Positions 10,441 to 22,719 of a stretch of DNA of 64,000 nt are shown one piece after another. Made by a program: the position numbers and the translations under genes. The DNA comes from Adiantum capillus-veneris (lineage: Eukaryota > Streptophyta > Polypodiopsida > Polypodiales > Pteridaceae): the NCBI GenBank assembly GCA_014529385.2, contig CM043968.1, positions 25,843,513-25,907,512 of the forward strand. Direction: 5' to 3'. The notes below the pieces were generated by a model. That model ran no database searches and had not been told where the DNA came from. It saw only the letters and a list, made by a program, of their open reading frames with translations. How positions within the stretch are numbered: position 1 is the stretch's first letter; each line of letters opens with the position of its first letter.

Positions 10441-11010
10441 TAAAAACTGATACGTGGCAGCAGCTGTACGGACACTGCGATTTACCCTGACTGCTGTAGA
10501 AACAGCCTGTGTTTCGCGCTGACAGGTGCTGATGTGACAGGTGTACGGATCTCACATTTGGCACTGGGCTGCTGATGTGGCAGTAGTACGGGCGCACTGG
10601 CAGCTTTTGGGACTAGATGCTTTTTAGTTTGATGCTTTTCATGTACTGCTGTTGGATAGGCCTAGGGCCTTTAAATATGTGGCAAGGGCTCACTCTCGAG
10701 CATGCTTCCGCGTAAAGGTGCAGAGATGTGTCACCGCGGAGCGGTTGTACTGAGTTGAAGCATTATAAAGAAATACCGAAAGGGGCGCCAGGGTTTGGCA
10801 CTAGTGCTGTCTTGGGGTGGAACTCCGCCACTGTGCGTCTCGTGTGTCTTGCATCTCTTTCATTTCAGTCGTTATTTAAAGTGCTTAAAGTTTGTTAAGT
10901 CTGTTTTTTTCCGTCGGCATGTGGTGCCCTTCAGTTACAGACTAAGGACAGCGGCGCATCACAGATTTCTTTTAAAGGCTTCGCCTCCCTCATCGCCCAC
11001 ACAGCAGGGG
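10440..11010 (+). repeat. LTR fragment of a third related family
   Basis: It contains repeated 'gtggcag..gtacgg' motifs, a TTTAAATATG TATA-like site (about 10670), TTGTACT, ATAAAG and then AAATACCGAAAGGGGCGC (10771-10788) followed by a GGAACTCCGCC block, in the same order as the LTRs at 2.3-3.2 and 5.3-6.1 kb. Flanking sequences differ, so it is a separate family. Exact ends and any internal region were not found. Confidence 0.55.
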
Positions 11011-11877
11011 GTCACATTACGAGCCATAGTTACAGTGAATGGCCATTTTCAGGTCTCCGTTCCGCTTTCCCATTCCAACTTCCCGTTCTGAATCCCCGTT
11101 CCGTGTTTCAAACGTGAGTATTCAACAGGGAATGGCGTTTCATGCCTGTTTCCGTTCCCCGTTCCAAAATCCCGTTCAGGGTAACTATGTTAATACAAAC
11201 AAAGTGTCTACAAGCCACAGGCAACAGAGAGCACTAGGCTATCAGTCACCTAGGCTTTACCAGAGAGAGATGACAGAGATCTGAGCACGACGCCACAGGG
11301 AGATAGAGGAGAGATTGACACAGCTGCACTCAGATTGAGGCATATTTTTCAGGGAGTGCTTGATCCCACCTTCTTTGACGTACACCATTTTACACCCCCA
11401 CTATGTTACAGGATGTCCGATGGAGCTAGATAGGGCATCCACATCTCAGTCCTAGCATCAGCTTATCAATTAGCTATAGTCTTTATTTTCTTTTCAGCTT
11501 TTCCTTTTTGTGGATGACAGAGAATATACCACACATGTACTTGGATTTGTCTCGAAGGCCAGCGAGCCTTTTGAAGACGTCGATAAATTTCTTTCTTTCT
11601 TTCTTTCTCAATAGATGGAGGACACACACATGTACATTTTTGTCTCATAGGCCAACTTTGGTGTCTAATAGACATAAAAAGATCTGTTTTTCCTTCTTTT
11701 CTTTCTTGAAGGCAGAGCAATCAGTGCAACGGCAATATTGAATGAGTGGGATGCATGTGCAGTCCATCTCTATGAAAAGGACCATGCTGGGATGATTGAA
11801 TGAAGTTTTATGCAAGAGAGGTCTGGTTCAGTACTTCTAAAACTTGCTGACAAAAGCATGTGGCTTCCATGTGACAG
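11011..11877. other. Intergenic region upstream of hydrolase exon
   Basis: It holds a CCGTTCC-rich stretch (11055-11190), a TTTC microsatellite (11588-11608) and a duplicated 'cacacatgtac' context. Upstream exons or the promoter of the hydrolase may lie here. None could be assigned with confidence. Confidence 0.4.
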
Positions 11878-13440
11878 ATTTTGGAGCCCGTTCATGCAGC
11901 TGGAATTGATGTTCTTTTCTTTTTCATGCCTGGGGCTCTAACAGCACCAAAGGAGTACCTTCCTCTTGTAAAACAAGTGCAGGCCAAATGCAGCTTTAGG
12001 CTTTGGGTGGCCATTCTTGATCCAGGTTCTGTCCCTTGGGTCTCAACTGCAATAATTGAGGCCAGCTTTGATGGAGTGGTTGAAAGAGTGAAGGAATTGG
12101 GTTTTCCTGCTGGACCTTTTCCCTCCAAAGGTGTTGTCATTGGAGGACACAGGTGAATGTCCGTCGTTGCTGGTGATTACTGTATGTTGGTCATGCGAAG
12201 GGTCACTTTTCTGTTCTTTAATGTGGGTGTTTTTCAAAACTCACATTGCAAGCAATTTCTTACCTGTATCATTCAAATGAATCAAACCCCTTGTACTAAT
12301 GTGGATTGCTTGCTGTAAAGCTAATCAACTATTACTGTTTAATTGCGAGACGAACACAGCTGGGGAGCTTGGGAATCTCGAAGCGTTGCCCTGAAAAGAG
12401 CTGAAGCATTTATCCAGATGGGCAGCTGCTTCCACTCAAATCCCGATAATCTAGTGCAATATCCCAAGCCAGTGCTTACATTATGCGGAGCTCTTGATGC
12501 GCAAATTACAAATGCTGCCATCGTTAAACATGCTGGAGAGGTTTTTGCCATGAAAGAAGAGCTGGGAGAGTTCTTTGTGTATGGAGTCAAGCCGGTCATT
12601 CTGGTTGCTGGTATGAATCATGCACAATTTAGCCATGGAAATCCCAACAAAGAAAGAGGAGATTTTGATGCGGAAATCTCAATCGAGCAGGCACGGGATG
12701 TGTCTTCAAGTCTTATATCATCATTCATAACTCTACATATGTGTAGCCAAGATGAGCACTTGGCTTCTTCTGCGCTCACAATTTTGAGAGGGGCAGTTTG
12801 TGAGACTCACCAGCGATACCAAGTTTTCTGGGAAGCTATGGGGGAACCTGGAAGAGATGCAAAAAGAGTTCAACTGGATATGGCTGCAATTCCTGCCCTC
12901 AAGGAAAGCCAAATTGGGGTAATGCAGCACGTGTACAAGGACAATTTCATCTATTCAAAGCCTTCAATTGATGTGCAGGAAGGCCGCATCATCATCAATA
13001 CGTACTTATCTCCTCAAGGAAAGTACAACCTACTAAGCAACATATGGGTGAAATGCAAGAGTCGCGAAGCAGTAATTGCAGCATTTGACAGTGATAAGAA
13101 GGATGAAGAGCCTCTTTTTATAGGGACATATATCAATGAAAGGACTTTTACTGAAGCCTTGGAACTAGTGCCAGAAGCGGTGAGACAGAAGTTTGAGCAG
13201 CGAGGCAAGAAACTACGGTTCTTGGAGGATATGGTGATCAAATCATCGGCACAAGAGTGGATAGACAGTGACTTGATAATAAAGCCAGCAGAGGATGGTA
13301 GTCAATATGTTAATGTTCAATCTACTGCATTGATTGCGCCGTTGAAAGGAATGCCAGCCAGATTTTCTGGTATGCATTATCTCAAGCTTCTCACAGCAGC
13401 AAGAGCTTTGAGCTGGATATATGAAGATTCTTTTCGATGA
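11878..13440 (+). CDS. Alpha/beta-hydrolase-fold protein, two exons seen
   Basis: Exon A runs 11878-12152 after a plausible acceptor (GACAG|ATT); exon B runs 12360-13440 to a TGA. The 207-bp intron has GT-AG borders. Joining them completes the codon of the nucleophile serine, giving the elbow GGHSWGAW (G-x-S-x-G). The oxyanion-side strand IDVLFFFMPGALTAP lies in exon A. The likely acid is the Asp of LCGALDAQIT and the likely base the His of AGMNHAQFSHG, both in exon B. About 450 codons are visible; the second half (after about 12720) is an extra domain I do not recognise. The substrate is unknown, and esterase or lipase-type chemistry is only a family inference. A start upstream is likely, because exon A opens in a splice context; an in-frame ATG also exists at 11929. 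This is the only intact host-type gene in the window. Confidence 0.8.
12153..12359 (+). other. Intron of the alpha/beta-hydrolase gene
   Basis: It begins GTGAATG and ends AACACAG. The frame is closed inside it and restored exactly across it. The exon end (GGACACAG) and intron end (GAACACAG) are similar, so a cryptic shift of the junction would still read His-Ser. Confidence 0.85.
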
Positions 13441-13681
13441 GGGTCGCAAGTTCATTGGACTTCGTATCCATTTAGTAAACCTGCAGCCTGCTCTTGTAAA
13501 GAAAAGATATCCTGTACTCCCTACAGCAAGTTCATATCAGCTAAATTGTGGATGACATCATGTGCTTGCATGGAGGAGTTTTGGGTTTCTTGACATGAAA
13601 GGTCTGTATCTATGTGGGAGTTACTATCAGAAAGGTCTGTAAGGTTCAATAATTTGTGGTATGTATATTCTTTCCAATTGT

Positions 13682-13720
<39 letters not shown>

Positions 13721-13991
13721 GAAAAAGTGGCTGTATACTGGGGATGCTCTAAGGCCTATCACCGAGAGGATGTACAAGACGGGGAGTACAATGCGAGCAC
13801 TGTATATACATACAGGTGGCATGTATGAAGGTTGCAAAATAAACCATGTATGAAGGTGTGTAGTGCCATGTGATGTGGTGCCCATGGTCATGAGGAAAGA
13901 GTATGGATGCCAGTCCACTGCCCTGGAGTCGTCTGCTGAAGTATTACACTGGCTACAAAGAGTATGCAGCAGCTCAGTCCAAATAGCTGTC

Positions 13992-14052
<61 letters not shown>

Positions 14053-14835
14053 TTGACCTCTGAGAACGATAATAAAATCTGTCTGTCTGTCTGTCATCAC
14101 ACACGCGCCCGCACTCGGGCGCCGTATGCACATGCATGTGTGTGCAAGCACATTGGATGAAAAGAAGAATCATATTCTACTTACGTCCCTCAAGGTAGAA
14201 CTGGTTTATTGGACTTGGTCAGAAACACCCCTTGGCACTATTGGACACCTCACTTTTGGAGGAGATCTGTGTCCCAGGTCATCACTTTTGGAGGAGATCT
14301 GCGACCCAGGTCATCAATGATTTCAAGCACAGGGTACCGTCGAAAGTGGGCTGTTTGAGTCGATGAATTCATAGCAAATACAAGCCTAGACAACTGTGAA
14401 CTGGACAATCCACAACTCTTGAGATCCCTCTTCAATCAAGAGATGACCACTGGCCCCTCTTCTAGCTGTTGAATTTTCTGAAGAGAGACTCCCATTTGTG
14501 GTCATCTTTCATGTTCTGCCATTCCGTGGGTTTTCCATAGTGTTCTACGCTTTTTAGCGTAAACTGGTACATGAATATGGTACAATTAAGCAAACGAGCT
14601 CCCTTCTGAATTGGGTAGTGGGTGGAGTTGACTCATTAGGCAATATCAATGCTTTGAATGCCATCAAGCACCATGATGATTATTATAAACAAGGTGGAAC
14701 ATAAGATGAATATTTGTATCCATTCTCCCGTGTCCTCTAAAGCCCAGTGACTCCTCAAGCTGGCAACAATCCCCCTTCAACTTCCTGATTAAATTTGTAG
14801 CCTCAATTCGTTCTTAAGCCGCCAAGGTCCGGGGT
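13441..14835. other. 3' flank of hydrolase with two (CT)n microsatellites
   Basis: No gene is seen. Two dinucleotide tracts, 13688-13717 and 13993-14048, account for the longest open frames here (Ser-Leu repeats), which should not be read as genes. A 33-bp tandem duplication (CACTTTTGGAGGAGATCTG units) lies at 14250-14315. Confidence 0.7.
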
Positions 14836-14919
14836 TTGCTGATCCGCGCCGTCAAATTAGCTGGTTCTAGGCTGGAATCAGTTGCGGCGGTGGTCGGATG
14901 GTGGCCACATCATCATACT

Positions 14920-15125
14920 CCTAGGAATACGGCCTCGTTGGGGACTAAGTTACATGGGGTCTTAAGTGAAGGACGAGCGGTGGGATCAAAGGGCAAGGAA
15001 GCTAGGCGCGAAGGGGGAGAGGATCTCTGCGCTCCACGTCAGCATAAAAAGTAAGCGCGGATAGGCCTATTGATGTGGCGCGGCTGGGTGGTGTGGCGGG
15101 GCTGAGCGCATGATTGGGGGGGGGG
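14920..15125 (+). repeat. Dispersed repeat, copy in plus orientation
   Basis: About 170-200 bp ('actaagttacatggggtct' onward, including 'aggcctattgatgtggc') matches the reverse complement of roughly 46830-47035. The two copies differ at scattered bases. Neither has an open frame. The family is unknown; it could be the edge of a DNA transposon. Confidence 0.65.
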
Positions 15126-16288
15126 AGGGAGGGTGCCCTTGGCCATGCAAAGGCATGCAAGAGGCTATGCATGCAAAATATGAGGGAACGGGTCTTGTCG
15201 GCATGATTGTTGAGCGATTGCCAATGGGGTATTGCGCACACGTAGGGCCTTGTGAGTCTGGCATATCCTTTTTGTGGAGGGGGTAGGTGAGCAACAGGAA
15301 GTGTGAGGTATTGGAGAAGCCCAATGGTGCCAACAAGGGGAAAAACATAGCGTTCCGGCAAGAAAGGGGCCATGATCGGGCATGGTGTTGAGCAGGCGGC
15401 CCCGGTTGGGGAGTTTGCATGGGCGGCCACGCCTCCCATACCTATCCGAAGTAGCCTCCGTCTGAGAGCAAGGCAAATAGACCTGAACGCCAACCCCATA
15501 GCCAACCCTTTTGAAGAAGGCAACCCCAAACACCTGCTTCTACCAATCCACGGCCTAGGAAGAAGTTGGAGAAGGCATTTGATTGGGATGAGGAGAACGA
15601 TGAGAAGATGCCAGCACAACCCATGTCCTACCACAAAAAGCCAGCAAAGGTTGCAGTTGCAAAAAGGAAAGGCAAATAGCTTCTTGATGACGAGGTAGGT
15701 GACACCAAGTTGAAGGAGGGGCAGCCGAATGATACAAAATGAAAGCAGGCCAGCCAGGTGAATGCAAAGAAGATGACAAGGAGATTGAGGGTAATAGCAT
15801 GCAGCTCATGTCGTCCGGGTTGATGCCATATGTGGAGGTGTTCTTGCCCGATCGGAAGCTTTCCCGACAATGTCGTGCAAGCAATGAATGCCATGGACGG
15901 TTTCGCTTTGAGTTGGTGAGGTGGCAAATGAAGACGCATCTCAAGAGAGAGCATGGCCTTCCCAGGTTGAATTGCCCTCGAGAGCCAAGGCACCAAGGGT
16001 GAGAGTAGAGAAAGTTGAATGGCACAAGTAGGCAAAGAAGCGGCTTGAGGACAAAGAGAGGAAGTTGGCAATAAATGTAAAAAAGGCTGAGGATCTTCAT
16101 CGTCTTCGAGCAATTGACCAGAGTTTAGAACTGTGCCAAAGGAGCATTTTGTGGAGAATATTGTTAAGGCGTGCATGACTGCCTACCATGCAACAGCTCA
16201 ATTGCACCTTGCACGCATTCAAAAACGTATTGACGAAGGTTATGGTGCGCATGTAAGTTGGTTAATTAATTGGTGTTTAAGTTCCTTG
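15126..16288. other. Unrecognised region, probable decayed transposon
   Basis: Several overlapping frames of 60-210 codons occur on both strands, with no family motif. A stretch at 15830-15990 reads WQMKTHLKREHGLPR, faintly like a zinc-finger of transposase type, but with too few cysteines to call. A G run (about 15114-15126) borders the region. Confidence 0.35.
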
Positions 16289-16330
16289 CATGTTTTGAAG
16301 CTTCATGAAGCATGTGAGCAAGTTATAAGT

Positions 16331-18178
16331 TGTCATAAAAACTAATATCTAACCAACCCAAATGATTTTCTCATATTAAATTGATCACTTAAAGTGGGAG
16401 AATAAACAAGAACAAGGGTTAAGATATAGACACGTGCTTATAGATCTATCTCAACACGGGGTCAATGGTAAAGGAGCCCAAATGAGAGATGGTCTATCAA
16501 AGAGCAAGGCTAACCAATGGACCATAAGACCTTAGGGTTATCTTCATTGAAGACCTCCAATAATGTGTGTAAAAGTCCTTTGACCTTAGGTAAGCTAGGG
16601 CTGAGCTTGAGGCGCGGGAACTCGACCCAGCTCGAGGTGCTTGTCATGCTTGATGACTAAGGTGCTTGATGATTGAGGTGCTTGAGATGCTTGAGGTGCT
16701 TAATGATTGAGATGCTTGATTGAGATGCTTGAGGTGCTTGAGATGTTAGGGTTGCACTTGAGGTGAGAACCCAGCCCAAGCTTAAAGTGCTTAAGGGCCA
16801 AGCTTGTGGTGGGAACTGGGCCTATGCATAAGGGGTTAAGGTGTCAAAAAGTCAAAGATTCAATCCCTACAAGGAGGGGGCGAGCCCTACATGAGGGGAG
16901 ATGAGAGAGAACACCCACACACTCCCACAAGGCATGCGTGGTACAAAGAAAGCAAAAGGGACACTTGTCAAGTTCCTCCTCATGTTGCTCACATGGTGTG
17001 CCTAAAGCCTATTGGTTGGCCACCCAAGGGGTCCAATGATAATTTAGGAGATTTAATTAATTGATTTTGCATTTATCAAGTCCTCTCTCTCTCAAAGGGA
17101 AAAGGGGGACACTTGTCTCAAAGCTACCCTTGCTGCTTGTAATGCCTCTTGCTTATGATTGGCTAGGCTCGGAGGGGTCCAATGAGCTTCAAGCATGAGC
17201 TACAAGGGGGGCTCGACCCAAGCAAGCTAGGGGGTTGCTTAGGGGTTATAATCACCCACACACACTCACAAACACTCTCATTGTGTGTTAGGCAAGGTGC
17301 AAGAGCTCCATCTCCTTCTCCAAGCTCCTTGAGAAGTTGAGAGCCTACACCAACACTCTTGGCTATGGAATGCAAATCCAACCAAGAGCTATGCTTCAAT
17401 GCTTAAGCTTTCCATCTTCATTACTATGCTATTATGTATGCTAAGCAAGAAGAGTGATGATAAGTGAGAAATTATTTCTTTCTCCTATGGAATACTTCTT
17501 CTTCCTCTTCCCTACCCTCATTCCCTGCTAGCTCTCTCCACCTTCGAAGGTGTTTGAGGTCTTGGGACTGAGGCTTGGGATAGTTAATGCTTTCTACAAA
17601 GTGCATGTTATGCTTATTGCAAGAAGGCTAATGGTTTATTGCAAGTAGATTTGTTACTTAATGCAAGTAGATTAATTGTATTGCAAGGTAGATTAATTGT
17701 TGCTTTAGGCACAAGTTGATGCATAAAAGTATATATCTTCATGCACTCAAATGATTTAGGGAACACAAAGACTAATGATGTTCACAAGTTCTTGATTGTT
17801 TTATAGCTAAGATTGATTGTTGATATTATGCAAAAGCTTGGTGTATGAAGCTTCCATCTCCATACTGCCAAAGAGGTCTTAAGGAACACAAAGATTTTAT
17901 TGTATCAAGTCTTTCTTAATGAGAGAATCTATAATACAAATGCCTTTTGGAGGGGGGACCGGCTCCACATAAATCCGGTCCTCAATTGTTGTCATATTCT
18001 CTAAAATATCTCTCTCTCTCTCTCTCTCTCTTGCAAAGGTATTGCTCATGCCTAGTTAATTAAGTGTTATGATTAAGTTGCTACTACCAATTAAGTTCAC
18101 CATCTATGCTCTCAAAGTTGCTCACTCTAATTCTCTTAATTCCGCTATTCTCTAAGTTCATAGGCCATTTCCATTACA
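16331..18178 (+). repeat. 5' LTR of large gypsy element
   Basis: 1848 bp, starting TGTCATAAAA and ending CCATTACA. It includes a degenerate minisatellite of GGTGCTTGA-type units (about 16634-16746), blocks 'ggggcgagccctac' and 'aagcatagctcttgg', and a (CT)n tract (about 18008-18031). It aligns with the 3' LTR over its full length. Confidence 0.9.
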
Positions 18179-18179
18179 T

Positions 18180-18191
18180 TGGTATCAGAGC
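18180..18191 (+). promoter_or_regulatory. Primer binding site (tRNA-Met type)
   Basis: TGGTATCAGAGC starts two bases after the LTR end, the normal position for minus-strand priming by initiator tRNA-Met. Confidence 0.9.
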
Positions 18192-18593
18192 ATTTGGTTT
18201 CTCTTTTCTTGCTTAAGAAGAGAGGTCCTTAAGTAGCCTATAAATGGTTGATGTTGTTAATTATATTAGGGTAAGTGGAACTGGGATCTATTATCGGTTT
18301 TGTTGAGCCCACTATGTGAGATATGGTGCACACCTCGGGAGCTTTGGACTTATTAATGGAGTCTTTTTAGACTTGCCTACGGCTTTACGATTATTGAGCC
18401 ATAAGAAGTCCGAAAGGAGCTAACCCTCTGCAACTCTACTATGTTAGACCTACTCCTCTACTCTCTATAATTAACCACTTTTGAGCCATGGGTGTAGATA
18501 CTTAAGAGCCAATTTTCAAAGGCTAAGAGGAGTGGCAACTAAGGTTTTGAATTGCCAAATCATACACTAAGTACATACATAAATTTTGTTAAC

Positions 18594-20095
18594 ATGGCTG
18601 ACAATAATCAAGAGAGTAGAACGAGTATTGATAACTTTGATTTTGCACATGTAGGTGCTAATGATGATGCTCCCATGTTTATCAAGTGTCTTGTTTCTAA
18701 GCTGCAACAAGCTATGGGAAACCCAGCCCTACAAGGTGAAGTTTTCCAACAACTTTATAGTTATGGGATTCTCCAAACTCCCCCAAGAGAGAGAGCACCT
18801 GAGAAGTCTCTTCAAGAGATTTCCAAGAGAGGGCTCTCTACGGTGAGAGAAGAGGAGAACCCATATGAAGCGCTTAAACGATTACTAGCGGGCTTACCTC
18901 CATCCAAGAAGAAAGGTGAAGTCTCTACTTTAGAGCCTTCCCCAAGAGAAGGAGAAAGAAGTGAGTCTCCCAATACTTCTGAAGATGTGGCTCCAAGAAG
19001 ACGACAACCTCAACGATCTTCAACTTCCCCCAAGAGAGAAAGATAGCCGGAAAGTCCTCCTCATCGTTATCACAAAAAGGAAGAGAGGTACCAAAAGAAG
19101 GAAAAGGAGAGAAAGAGGTCACCCTCTTCTCCATCTTCATCACCTTCCTCATATTCCAATGAAGGTAGCGGCTCTTCTCTCAAAGAGCCCAAAAGGAAAG
19201 GCCATCGCAAGTCCTATCCGGTATGGAGAAGGTCCAAGAAGCTGAAGAAGTTCAAGGAGGGAGGAAAGGACACCACTTTTCTTACCTATGATGGCACCTT
19301 TGGTGCTATGGACAAGATCTTGGCCTTCATCCAACAGTTTGATGTGGCCTTTGGTGATGAGGACTTTATGGAGTCCTCTAAACTGCGTCAAGTATCTATG
19401 CATTTTCAGAGCTCCGCTCGTCAATGGTGGGCTAGCCTACGAGCCCAAAGGAAAGCTCCAAGGACATGGAAGGCTTTAAGAGCCTCCATCATGAAACAAT
19501 TTCTGGCAAGCAACACTAAAGACAATGTCCTCACAGAATGGCAAAGCTTGAAACTCTCTCCCTACGAGTCTATCTAGAAGTATGTAGATAAGTTTTGGGG
19601 TTTACTTCTCAAGCCAGTGTCTACAAAAAGATAGGCTTTGAGGAGCAAAAGCAACAATTTTGTGCCGGTCTTTTTGACGAGATGGCCAAGTATATCAACT
19701 CACAAAGGCCTAATGCCATATCGGCGGTCATATACCGTACTATGGTCGCCTCTCAAATCAATTTCCAACAAGGGGTTAAGAGAAACTCTAAGCCCATGGA
19801 AGTGAAGGATCAAAATGAGCTTAGAGGAAGGAATAATGCTCAAACTTCCTCCAAAGGCAACTCTAGCAACACCGATAACAAAGCTAAGGAGAAAGGAATC
19901 TACAAAGGTAAGAATAGACTCTCTCCAACAGAGCTAGAGTGTTATCGTAAGGATAACAAATGCTACAAGTGTGGACAACAAGGGCATGTCTTCGTGCTTG
20001 TCCCCAAAGAAATGCATACAACAAGCCGCCTTGAGTTTCTATGCTGGAAACTCCAAAAGAGGATGCTCATAGCAAAAGGCTTTTGTTTTTCCTAA
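18594..20095 (+). pseudogene. gag of large gypsy element
   Basis: The start is taken at ATG 18594 (MADNNQESRTS), the first after the leader, rather than the in-frame ATG at 18552. One frame runs to 19574, interrupted by TAG at 19044-19046. It holds a charged Arg/Ser-rich linker and then the Gag core (SARQWWASLRAQRK, WKALRASIMKQF). After TAG 19575-19577 the frame shifts to 19595-20095: GFEEQKQQFCAGLFDEM and a knuckle start CYKCGQQGHV near 19970-19999, whose last cysteine is lost through a small deletion. The first TAG is also present in the duplicated gag fragment at 24.4 kb. Confidence 0.85.
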
Positions 20096-20105
20096 GCTAG
20101 GAGAT

Positions 20106-21900
20106 ATGTACATACATGTTTATGAGTCGGGTAGCATCCTATACCATGTAAATATGCATGCTTTTCGTAAGTTAATGAAAATCTATATATTCATATACAT
20201 GATTTTTGTTGAAAAGTCTGTAATGAATTCAATGTTTCAACCAATAACAATAAAAAAAAAAGACGGGAATCAAGAGGAATTAGAATTTTCTACATTCCTA
20301 AATGGATTCCAAAATGTTTTTATTGATGATACCCCTGTGAGCTATCTCCACAATGAGGGGACAATGACCATGCAATGGAGCTTTTACCACGAAGTTCATT
20401 GCCTAATAATCCTCCTTATTGAGCTTTATAAGCTCCACAAGAGAAGTTCAAAAGGCAATAGCATGAACTGGTAAGTTTTGAGAGGGATTAGGCTTTCCTC
20501 TAACCAAAAGAAAAGTGGATTTTTTTTAAAGAGATTCAATAATTAGGTCATATTATCTCTAAAGGTGGTATTTGTATGGAACCACAAAAGGTAGAGGTAA
20601 TAAAAAGATGGCCTAATCCAAGGAGTCTACATGAGTTGCGAAGCTCTAAAGGTATGAGTGCATACTAGAGATGCTTCATAGGAAACATTCATGCTTATAG
20701 TAGGTCCAATACATGACTTAACAAAAAAGAACGTTAAGTGTACATGGACTACAAAGAGAGAAAAATACTTTTGAGAAGTTCAAAGAGAAACGTATCTCTC
20801 AAATTATGCTTACACTATGGGATCTCTCAAAGCTATTTGAGGTCCAATGTAATGCCTGGATGCATGCCTTCAAGCAAAAATTTGCTTCAAGAAGGGAATA
20901 CCATAGAATACAAGATTCAAAGACTCAAATCCAATGAGCGAATGCTGGACTCCATCCATGATACAAACCAAGATCTTCAACAATCAAATGAGGTGGGAAA
21001 ATTTCTTTTTGCAATTTAACTTTTACATTTCTCACATTGTTGGCAAGCACAGATATGTAGCCGATGAACTTTCCCGATGGCCAAGGGTAGATAGGATATC
21101 AATAGCAACTTACAATGAACTATATTTTATGATAGTTAAATATGCTTCTAACCCAGGCTTTAGGGATATAATAATAGCCTTTACAAATGGAAGAAAAAGA
21201 ACCACTCACGTTAGAGGATGGTTATCTTCCATACCTCAATAGGCTATATCTTCCTCACTTCCCATGCTCCTCCCATATGCGGGGCAAAGAGGAATTCGAA
21301 TTTATTCTTTTAGGAATAAAACAATACTTGTATTGGCTTGCCAAGAAACAAGAACATACAAGAGTATGTTTCAAAATGTATGGTATACCAAAAGATGAAG
21401 TATGATAGAAGGACCATGGCTTGCCAACATCTAATTGTGTCGGCGGATAGAAATCCTACCATGACCACTAATTTCTGACAGAGTCTCTATCAGAACTAGA
21501 GTAACCCTCTTATGTTGGCCTACTATTCCAACGGATGGCCAAAAGGAAAATCACAAAACTAATGATCCTTGATCTACTAAAAGCTTGTGATTCGAGGTAG
21601 ATCAATGCTCAAAAAGGGAGAATTACTTACCCTAACAACGGTATGTCTCTAATAACATGAACATACTTCTAAGGGAAAAGTACCTTTCGAGGCTAAAGAC
21701 GGAAGATCCAAACGTCCCTTGTAGCTTAAGGTACCTGGGAAGATCTTCATTGAAAAGGAGTATAGCCGAGATAAAAAAGAATCTTTTTAGAAGATTAAAC
21801 ACGCTATATCCATCTATTAGCTAGGAAAAAGAGGCTCTTGCCCATTAGGCATAAAAGAGCCTTATCCTTTAAAGAAAAAGAAATCTTTCTTTGGGTCTTA
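20106..21900 (+). pseudogene. pol remnants: RT edges, RNase H end, integrase pieces
   Basis: The reading is scattered over all three frames. In order: an N-terminal pol trace (about 20270-20470); then, after loss of the RT palm with its YxDD, the RT C-terminus (NQKKSGFF near 20500, then the VEVIKRWPNPRSLHELRS region near 20590-20650); the connection region (GPIHDLTKKN, 20700-20730); the RNase H end (QFNFYISHIVGKHRYVADEL, about 21010-21072); an integrase zinc-finger remnant (about 21240-21400); and core traces near 21430-21560, including a TDGQ-like motif. Many stops. This is a dead, internally deleted pol. Confidence 0.75.
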
Positions 21901-22535
21901 CTAAACAATTAAAGTTGCCCAACTATTGGCTCATATATATCATTTTTCATGAGAGCCTATTCATGCCTTATTAAGGAGAGCCGCCAATAGAGGCTATAAA
22001 TGTAGACCCATTAGTGATCGAGGATGAAGCAAACGAGCTGCAACCCAAGTTCATCCTTCGACAGGAACGCAAGGTATTAAGAAATGGTAAGATTAATGAC
22101 AGTATCTTATTTAAGTTAAGAATTATCCTTTCAAAGATGCTAAATGCATGCAAAGAACATAGCTAAAGGATAATATGAACCTTGTTAATGATGCTTACAA
22201 TGACACAGAAGAGTAAGCAAATGTCAAAGAAATGCATTTTAAATGATCCATGTTTTTGTCTTATAAGACTCTCTTTTTATGTTTTGTGCACAAATTCTAA
22301 GAAATATGCATACTTAGGATCATGTGTGTGGTGACTACGTCTCCCAAACACCAAGTAGAACTTGTCACTCGACTTTGGAAGTATGATATGGACTAAAAAG
22401 AGCAGACATGCTTGCGGCAGACAATGTCTCTCAAGCACCAAGTGGATTAGTCATCCACTCTGGAATGATGTCGTAGGGTAAAAATGGATCCTCTACCCGC
22501 TAAGACCAATGGACTAATGGGTGAGACTTTACCAA
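21901..22535 (+). other. Unassigned internal segment of large gypsy element
   Basis: No domain is recognised. It carries two similar 'caagcaccaagt' segments (22345-22365, 22430-22445). It probably represents the 3' end of pol and noncoding sequence before the mosaic begins. Confidence 0.4.
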
Positions 22536-22668
22536 ATGGCCTATGAACTTAGAGAATAACGGAATTAAGAGAATTAGAGTGAGCAACTTTGAGAGCATAG
22601 ATGGTGAAATTAATTGGTAGTAGCAACTTAATCATAACACTTAATTAACTAGGCATGAGCAATACCTT

Positions 22669-22719
<51 letters not shown>

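Noticed and set aside
13646-14173. 175-codon minus frame and the overlapping plus frame over the CT tracts
   Set aside because: Length comes from dinucleotide repeats (Arg-Glu and Ser-Leu runs); no domain and no codon logic.
15002-16176. Several 117-210-codon minus frames
   Set aside because: Mutually overlapping in several frames, GC-rich, no motif and no splice logic; most likely chance frames.
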